Part shown: positions 6,705-11,433 of the stretch, piece after piece | Layout: each line of letters begins with the position of its first letter | Numbering within the stretch: position 1 is the first letter of the stretch | Assembly: GCA_029879555.1 (NCBI GenBank) | Contig: JAOUQB010000041.1 | Coordinates: 1 to 11,433 of the forward strand | Origin: Nitrospirota bacterium | GTDB lineage: Bacteria; Nitrospirota; Nitrospiria; Nitrospirales; UBA8639 | Direction of reading: 5' to 3' | Length of the DNA stretch: 11,433 nucleotides | The notes under the pieces: model-generated | The model's input: only the letters and a program-made list of their open reading frames with translations | Database searches by the model: none | What the model was told of the DNA's origin: nothing | Made by a program: the position numbers and the translations under genes

Positions 6705-6742
6705 TCTCCCTCTTGAGGGGGAAAGCTTTGACGGGAATGACC
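6705..6742. repeat. possible second, partial copy of the intergenic repeat
   Basis: TCTCCCTC (6705-6712) nearly pairs with GAGGGGGA (6715-6722), forming a tight GC-rich hairpin. It is followed by GGGAATGACC (6733-6742), which resembles the right end of the 6612-6686 unit. It may be a worn second copy or an unrelated hairpin. No T-run follows, so it is not an obvious terminator. Confidence 0.3.
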
Positions 6743-6841
6743 AATCTGCCGTTTTTTGAAATAGGGACTCCTGAGGAAAAGCCGATGCTTTCCCCCTACC
6801 CACTTTCCTTTCAAGGCGCTGATCTCGTATCCTAAATCTAA

Positions 6842-6876
6842 CGTCGCTTTGAAGGTTCATCGAATCAAAGCCTACG
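6842..6876 (+). promoter_or_regulatory. inverted repeat upstream of the DUF2780 gene
   Basis: GCTTTGA (6846-6852) and TCAAAGC (6865-6871) are perfect 7-bp arms with a 12-base spacer, extended outward by CGT (6842-6844) and ACG (6874-6876) across a small internal loop. It lies about 80 bases before the ATG at 6958. It could be a dyad operator for a transcription factor or a leader hairpin. No T-run follows, so it is not an intrinsic terminator. Confidence 0.4.
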
Positions 6877-6957
6877 ACCCCCTCCTCATGGCATCTACTG
6901 AATCTGGCATTTCCCTTTTCACTGAATATATTCATCACTAACATCGGAGGTAGTACG

Positions 6958-7386
6958 ATGGAACTCATTCAACAACTCGTCAGCAGCTTAGGCGTCAACG
7001 AACAGCAAGCCAAAGGCGGTGCTGGACTCTTGTTTAATTTAGCCAAAGAAAAACTCGGTGCCGGGGATTTTCAACAGATCGCCGACAAGATTCCCGGAGT
7101 GAGCGATCTCTTAGGTGCGGCACCCGCTCCCTCCACTGCGGCCTCAGCCGGCGGCGGCATGATGGGAGCCCTAGGAGGCGTCGCCTCTGCCCTAGGCGCT
7201 GGGGGATTAGGGGACAAGTTGGGAGGATTAGGAGATCTCGCCGGTTTGGCGAGCGGATTTTCTCAACTGGGGCTGAGTTCTGACATGGTTGGAAAATTTG
7301 CCCCGATTGTCTTGTCCTTTGTTCAAAATCAAGGCGGCGATGGGATCAAAGGCCTTTTAGAAAAGGCCCTGAATCCTTCTGCGTAA
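6958..7386 (+). CDS. DUF2780 family protein
   Basis: A 142-residue protein of the DUF2780 type (the family that includes VcgC/VcgE-like proteins), whose function is unknown. Residues 1-50 form a helical N-terminal part (MELIQQLVSSLGVNEQQAKG and FQQIADKIPGVSDLLG) typical of the family. Residues 53-103 are a Gly/Ala-rich low-complexity stretch with repeated LGGLGDLAGLAS-like units. Residues 104-140 are a second helical part (MVGKFAPIVLSFVQNQGG and GIKGLLEKAL). There is no signal peptide or Cys; whether it is cytoplasmic cannot be settled from sequence. The start is well fixed by CGGAGG seven bases before the ATG. It leads a same-strand run with a DUF2959 lipoprotein and a GlsB-type membrane protein, with gaps of 64 and 32 bases, so an operon is likely. 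That company suggests an envelope or stress role, which is inference. Confidence 0.8.
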   Translation: MELIQQLVSSLGVNEQQAKGGAGLLFNLAKEKLGAGDFQQIADKIPGVSDLLGAAPAPSTAASAGGGMMGALGGVASALGAGGLGDKLGGLGDLAGLASGFSQLGLSSDMVGKFAPIVLSFVQNQGGDGIKGLLEKALNPSA

Positions 7387-7450
7387 TAAAAGAATATTGT
7401 CAGGTTTCTTTAACAGTTCCCGCATGACTAACTTACGAAGGATGATGAGA

Positions 7451-8143
7451 ATGGATACTCAGGTTTCTCGACCACAATTCAGTCATGCCTGTTCACGGCT
7501 GCTCTTTGGACTGATGTTACTCACCCCACTGTCTTTTCTCGGCTGTCAAAGTGTGTATTACGCCGGGATGGAGAAAATGGGCTACCACAAACGCGACTTA
7601 ATGGTGAATGATGTCGAGAAAGCCCGTGATGCTCAGCAAGAAGCTAAAGAACAATTCAAGTCCGCCCTGGATCGCTTTACCACGGTTCTAAATATCAAAG
7701 GGGGCGAGCTTCAAGAGAAATACGATACGTTAAACGCGGAATATGAACGGAGTGAGGCCAAGGCCCAAGCTGTCCGTGATCGCATTGCCTCCGTTGAAGA
7801 TGTTTCACAAGCGCTCTTTACCGAGTGGGAAGCCGAACTCAAGGAATATTCCAGTGCCAATTTACGAAAAAGCAGTCAAGCCAAGCTGACAGAAACACGG
7901 ACGCAATATGCCCAATTGATCAAGGCGATGAAACGGGCTGAAAGTAAAATGCCTCCCGTCTTGACCAAATTCAACGATCAAGTCCTGTTTCTAAAACATA
8001 ATCTTAACGCGCAAACCATCGCCTCATTAAAAACCGAATTAGGGTCCGTGGAAAGTAATATCCACATCCTTATCAAGGAAATGGAATCCTCGATCAAGCA
8101 AGCGGATGCCTTCATTGCATCCATGAGTACAGAACCATCATAA
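7451..8143 (+). CDS. DUF2959 family lipoprotein
   Basis: A 230-residue coiled-coil-rich protein, the usual size for DUF2959. I chose the ATG at 7451 over the TTG at 7397 and ATG at 7424, because GAAGG lies nine bases before it and it gives a compact signal peptide. The N-terminus has Arg residues, a hydrophobic core LLFGLMLLTPLSFL, and Cys32 in FLGC, an imperfect lipobox (Phe at -3), so lipidation and membrane anchoring are likely but not certain. The mature start YYAGMEKMGYHKRDLMVNDV is the DUF2959 signature. It is followed by long charged helices, about residues 65-225, predicted to be coiled coil and lacking a catalytic motif. DUF2959 function is unknown; the protein should face the periplasm. 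It sits between the DUF2780 and GlsB-type genes in a probable operon. Confidence 0.85.
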   Translation: MDTQVSRPQFSHACSRLLFGLMLLTPLSFLGCQSVYYAGMEKMGYHKRDLMVNDVEKARDAQQEAKEQFKSALDRFTTVLNIKGGELQEKYDTLNAEYERSEAKAQAVRDRIASVEDVSQALFTEWEAELKEYSSANLRKSSQAKLTETRTQYAQLIKAMKRAESKMPPVLTKFNDQVLFLKHNLNAQTIASLKTELGSVESNIHILIKEMESSIKQADAFIASMSTEPS

Positions 8144-8175
8144 ATCTCACCATATCGTGGGAGAGGAGCATCGCC

Positions 8176-8427
8176 ATGGGCATCATTTCCTGGATTGTGT
8201 TCGGTCTTATTGCCGGTGTTATTGCCAAGCTCATTATGCCGGGGAAGGATCCTGGCGGTATGATCATCACCAGCCTCATTGGCATTGCCGGCGGAGTCAT
8301 TGGCGGAGGGATTAGCACATGGCTCGGCTATGGAGATATCGAAGGGTTTGATCTGGGCAGTCTGGCCACTGCCGTCGGCGGAGCCTTACTCTTGCTCTTC
8401 GGATACCGGAAAATTCGCGGGGCGTAA
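8176..8427 (+). CDS. GlsB/YeaQ/YmgE family small membrane protein
   Basis: An 83-residue protein almost wholly made of three hydrophobic helices: about residues 3-20, 28-50 and 60-76. It carries the family pattern of Gly-rich helices and the LIAGVIAKLIMPGKDPGG segment after the first helix, with a basic C-terminus (GYRKIRG). These transglycosylase-associated proteins of the inner membrane are linked to general stress in enterobacteria and to GlsB in Gram-positives, but their biochemical role is not established. The start is well supported by GAGAGGAG seven bases before the ATG. It is the last of the three closely spaced small genes, and a 243-base gap separates it from the next gene. No clear terminator follows: a CCCGT...ACGGG stem near 8457-8476 lacks a T-run. 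Confidence 0.88.
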   Translation: MGIISWIVFGLIAGVIAKLIMPGKDPGGMIITSLIGIAGGVIGGGISTWLGYGDIEGFDLGSLATAVGGALLLLFGYRKIRGA

Positions 8428-8670
8428 AGGTTTCAACGATATCCAGGAATAGTTCCCGTATTTTCTTGCACGGGCATACCTACATCCTAGCGTATGACCT
8501 TCTTGCTCTGTCCCCTTTGTTACACCTTCACTCAACCAGCCAACACCAGCCGTGGTTTCTTTACTCCCTCATACAGTTTGACTAGACTCTTGAGAGGAGC
8601 CAGCCGGACGGTCCAGCTTGACTGTTCCTAAACCTATTCCTTCACCACATCACGACCGATAAATCTTTCG
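8428..8670. other. intergenic region of 243 bases with nothing recognised
   Basis: I see no credible gene or RNA here. A CCCGT-N10-ACGGG stem near 8457-8476 and a short GGAA-TAG-TTCC stem are too small to call terminators. A 45-codon frame (8494-8631) lacks a ribosome site. The promoter of the AsmA-like gene may be here but no clear signal was found. Confidence 0.5.
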
Positions 8671-11433
8671 ATGACTTCGGAAACCTCACCTCCTCCAACT
8701 CCCTTGAAGACCAGACATCGTCAATCCTCTACATTAAAGAAGGGCCTCTTATGGCTGGGGCTTGGCATCCTGAGTCTGCTTTTGGTCATGGGCCTCTTAT
8801 TGACCTATTGGTTTCCTTCTAATTTAGTACGGGAAAAATTAGAAGTTCGACTTTCTGAAATTCTGCAAGGCACAGTGACGATTCGATCCCTGTCGTTCAA
8901 CGCCTTAACGGGCCTACAAGTCCAAGACTTGGAATTTCGCAAATCCGATCAACCCCCTCTCACGTTGGAACGACTGATGCTGGATTATTCGCTTCTTGGA
9001 TTACTTCGAGGCACCTTCACGATTAACGAGGTCACGATTGACAAAGCCAACATCTCGCTTAATTTGCCTGAACTCTTACAAGCGGCTCCTTCGGAACCAC
9101 CTGATATTCCTCCATCTACGGAACCTGCAAGCCTTCCCTCTTTTCCCATATCCATTGACCTGGATACCTTGGCCATCATTGATAGTCATGTGCAGGTGAC
9201 CGTCTCCGCAGACCTAGACGTGGAATTATCGAAGCTCAACCTCCATAGCTCTGGAGCCGTTTCACCTGAGGACGCCAATCTGAAAGGGCAGCTCACCGTT
9301 GCCCAGCTAGCCTTGGACTTCCAAGGCAAACACGTGCAATTGCCATTAGAGATCACCTTTCACACGCAAGTTGATCTTGCCAAGCAACACCTCAACCTTG
9401 AGGAGTTGACGCTGGCCTCAAACCCCGGTTGGCGGATGACCTTCTCTGGAACGGTCAGTGATTTTTTCACCCAGGACACCATCGATCTCTCCCTCACAGA
9501 TACCCAATTCAATCTTGAACCCATCATGAAATTGGCACAAGAGTTGATCCCACCGGAATGGTCATCAGCGACGATTCACGGCTCCCTGTCTCCAACTTTT
9601 TCTATCAAAGGCGCCCTGCCTGACGGCCAGTTTCTCGGAACCATTCAGGTGGGCCTCCAAGGCCAGAATCTCCAAGTTTATCTCCCCTCGCTGGCAGTCG
9701 ATCTTGGCCCAACCACTCTTGATATTCGAGCTGAAGACATTCGTGTGAAGCACAACAAGCCAATAAAAGGAACCGTATCGGCTAAAGCCACGGTCCAGGA
9801 CCTGACCGTCCAATCCTACGCACTGCCCCATCTCGACTTGGGACTAGATGGCGCTGGTGAGCTAGCAGGCCCGTTCTCAGGAACCCTCCACGTCAGCGGT
9901 TCAACGGTGATTCCTCCTGAGATGGTTGGGACCTCGTTAACACTGCCCTTCGATCTCAGCCTTGATACCAAGGGCAATCATCACACTCGCGAAGTACACC
10001 TCAACAAAATTGACCTCGACCTTGATTCTTACGGGTCTCTCCATGCCAAGGCAGACCTGATCCCCCATACGTCGCCCAGTTCAGACATAGATGCCTCGTT
10101 GGAATTACGAGTGCAGCCTCGTCTTCAGGCACTCCTCCCGCTTCTCCCACAGGACCAACTTCAAGGTTTGGTGCTTCAGGCGAGTGCAGAGCCTGAAAAC
10201 GTACTCATTCGAGCCACAGGCCTTTTGCAGCAGGATTTTCATCCTCAATGGGCTACGGCGACCGCCGCACTCAAACTTTCGCCCATCAAAGCGGCGATGG
10301 ATACAGCGGGCCTCAGTGGGAACTTAGAGCAATTGACGTTTTTGTTGTCATCAAAATACCAACAACAGGAAGGGGCGTTTCAGGGAACACTTGGAGTATC
10401 CACCAAACTTTCCGGACTTCATGCCAAGGAGAACCTGGCCCTTGACGCCATGAAGCTTATCCTCAAATCGTCGTTTCAGGGCAATCTTTCTCCCACGTTT
10501 GAACCGAAGAAGATCCGGTCCCGCGACCAACTACAAATGGCCTTTCAAAACATCATAATGACCGATCCATCTCTCACAGCCACGCTTCCGTCCCTGAAAC
10601 TGGCACTCAACACGAAAGAAGATCTCATTGAAAAGGATTTTGTCATCGAACGGTTCGCAGTCATGAGCGACAACCTTCTCAATCTCACCATGCAGGGCCG
10701 GTTCACTCAACCTACTCAACGATTCAGCGTCGATCTGCAAGCCCCCCTCATCCATATTGGCAATCTGCTTCCCCATTTGTCGGGGCCGCTGATGACAGGG
10801 ATGGAGACCATCGATCCAAAGGGTCGACTTGAACTGACCATGCAAGCTGCCGGTCGCCTTCCCGAAAAAACGGATCTCGAAAAACTCGTCCTCCCGTTCG
10901 GACTCAAAAGCACGGTAACGCTGCATGATCTTGCAGGAGCCGTAGCCGGTTATCAGGTACAAGGAGGAAATGGCAAACTGGAGCTTGGATATGCTCCAGA
11001 CGCCTCACCGCAAACCCAACTCACCACCGGGCTCCACATTGACCGCATTGGGCTACCGGATACACTCCCCCTTCACGAACTGACAGACACCGCGCTTCAA
11101 CTCAACATGACATCACCAGATCTTAATGAGGTACATCTTGATCCGATCCATGTCACAGCCAAGGGTGTGGACTTGTCGACTCAAGCCGTCCTAGTGGGCT
11201 TACGGGAATTTCTCTCTTCTTCGTCCACTCCCCTAGGGGCCAAACTCACGAAGCTTTTTGTGGAGTTACACACACAGGTTGGCTTAGACCTTGAACCATT
11301 CCAGACGGCCTTGCAAACCTATGGAGTATCTGGACAGGGAAAGGCGCAGGTCGCGCTTCATCTGCACAAGCGAGAACAGGGGGATATGAACGCTTCGATA
11401 AACCTTGATGCAGAAAAGCTCACGGTTGCCCAA
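8671..11433 (+). CDS. AsmA-like (DUF748/YhdP/TamB-type) envelope protein, C-terminus beyond the window
   Basis: An open frame of 921 codons runs to the right edge with no stop. Residues 1-24 are cytoplasmic and basic near the membrane (TRHRQSSTLKK). Residues 25-47 are one membrane helix (LLWLGLGILSLLLVMGLLLT). Then comes the AsmA-type start: NLVREKLEVRLSEILQGTVT, then IRSLSFNALTGLQVQDLEF, and LERLMLDYSLLGLLRGTFTI. Long amphipathic beta-strand repeats follow, with no Cys cluster or catalytic motif. Known relatives are anchored in the inner membrane, span the periplasm and act as bridge-like lipid transporters or outer-membrane biogenesis factors; the same is expected here. The start ATG is the first in-frame one after a TAA at 8629; no strong Shine-Dalgarno precedes it, so a start nearby is possible. 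The frame ends exactly on a codon at the window edge, so the total length is unknown. Confidence 0.85.
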   Translation, partial: MTSETSPPPTPLKTRHRQSSTLKKGLLWLGLGILSLLLVMGLLLTYWFPSNLVREKLEVRLSEILQGTVTIRSLSFNALTGLQVQDLEFRKSDQPPLTLERLMLDYSLLGLLRGTFTINEVTIDKANISLNLPELLQAAPSEPPDIPPSTEPASLPSFPISIDLDTLAIIDSHVQVTVSADLDVELSKLNLHSSGAVSPEDANLKGQLTVAQLALDFQGKHVQLPLEITFHTQVDLAKQHLNLEELTLASNPGWRMTFSGTVSDFFTQDTIDLSLTDTQFNLEPIMKLAQELIPPEWSSATIHGSLSPTFSIKGALPDGQFLGTIQVGLQGQNLQVYLPSLAVDLGPTTLDIRAEDIRVKHNKPIKGTVSAKATVQDLTVQSYALPHLDLGLDGAGELAGPFSGTLHVSGSTVIPPEMVGTSLTLPFDLSLDTKGNHHTREVHLNKIDLDLDSYGSLHAKADLIPHTSPSSDIDASLELRVQPRLQALLPLLPQDQLQGLVLQASAEPENVLIRATGLLQQDFHPQWATATAALKLSPIKAAMDTAGLSGNLEQLTFLLSSKYQQQEGAFQGTLGVSTKLSGLHAKENLALDAMKLILKSSFQGNLSPTFEPKKIRSRDQLQMAFQNIIMTDPSLTATLPSLKLALNTKEDLIEKDFVIERFAVMSDNLLNLTMQGRFTQPTQRFSVDLQAPLIHIGNLLPHLSGPLMTGMETIDPKGRLELTMQAAGRLPEKTDLEKLVLPFGLKSTVTLHDLAGAVAGYQVQGGNGKLELGYAPDASPQTQLTTGLHIDRIGLPDTLPLHELTDTALQLNMTSPDLNEVHLDPIHVTAKGVDLSTQAVLVGLREFLSSSSTPLGAKLTKLFVELHTQVGLDLEPFQTALQTYGVSGQGKAQVALHLHKREQGDMNASINLDAEKLTVAQ

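Larger units (their letters stand above)
6568..6957. other. 390-base intergenic region with repeat sequence
   Basis: The gap between the ATPase and the DUF2780 gene holds a degenerate double-hairpin repeat (6612-6686), a possible second partial unit (6705-6742) and an inverted repeat (6842-6876). An 86-codon plus-strand frame runs through the repeats but has no homology-like features and no ribosome site, so I do not call it a gene. The promoter of the DUF2780 gene must lie here unless transcription reads through from the ATPase; CGGAGG sits just before its ATG. Confidence 0.6.

Noticed and set aside
6575..6835. 86-codon plus-strand frame between the ATPase and DUF2780 genes
   Set aside because: It runs through the palindromic repeat, has no ribosome site and no protein-like pattern.
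8494..8631. 45-codon plus-strand frame before the AsmA-like gene
   Set aside because: No ribosome site, low-quality composition, and it ends in a stop separate from the AsmA-like start.
10531..10962. 143-codon minus-strand frame inside the AsmA-like gene
   Set aside because: Shadow of a long uninterrupted plus-strand frame that has family features.
1..11433. CRISPR array, tRNA, rRNA or insertion sequence
   Set aside because: No regularly spaced direct repeats, no tRNA cloverleaf or rRNA segment, and no transposase frame were found by eye.

Overview
The window looks like chromosomal DNA of a diderm (Gram-negative-type) bacterium. Support comes from an AsmA-like inner-membrane-anchored envelope protein, a DUF2959-type lipoprotein with a signal peptide, and strong Shine-Dalgarno sites matching the bacterial 16S rRNA tail. 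The gene mix resembles what I associate with environmental Nitrospirota (Nitrospira-like) genomes. That is only a leaning; no marker gene here proves a taxon.

Left block (about 1-2187, minus strand). An intact metallo-beta-lactamase-fold protein resembling flavodiiron/ODP oxygen-binding proteins is followed by an intact GNAT acetyltransferase. After them comes a stretch of decay. A 64-aa reading frame continues past its TAG stop, in the same frame, into protein-like sequence carrying a further in-frame TAA and a frameshift (remnant to 415). Next is a DUF3024 gene whose complete C-terminal half lies in frame beyond a premature TGA.

Centre (2188-6567, plus strand). A divergent intergenic region leads to a 139-aa membrane-anchored protein of unknown function, preceded by an unusually perfect Shine-Dalgarno. 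After 28 bases comes a soluble Hanks-type Ser/Thr kinase with a TTG start. A 436-base gap with small inverted repeats separates the kinase from an 816-aa HerA/FtsK-type (DUF87-like) P-loop ATPase with C-terminal coiled coils. None of the usual HerA partners is adjacent.

Right block (6568-11433, plus strand). A 390-base gap holds a degenerate double-hairpin dispersed repeat and an inverted repeat. It is followed by three small genes in a row: a DUF2780 protein, a DUF2959 lipoprotein and a GlsB/YeaQ/YmgE-type three-helix membrane protein. After 243 apparently empty bases, a large AsmA-like gene begins at 8671 and runs off the right edge (921 codons visible, no stop).

Taken together the right-hand genes suggest an envelope-maintenance or stress neighbourhood. 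The left end looks like a decaying accessory patch. I see no RNA gene, CRISPR array, insertion sequence or integrase. The most distinctive features are the orphan HerA-like ATPase, the kinase paired with an uncharacterised membrane protein, and the decayed cluster at the left end.
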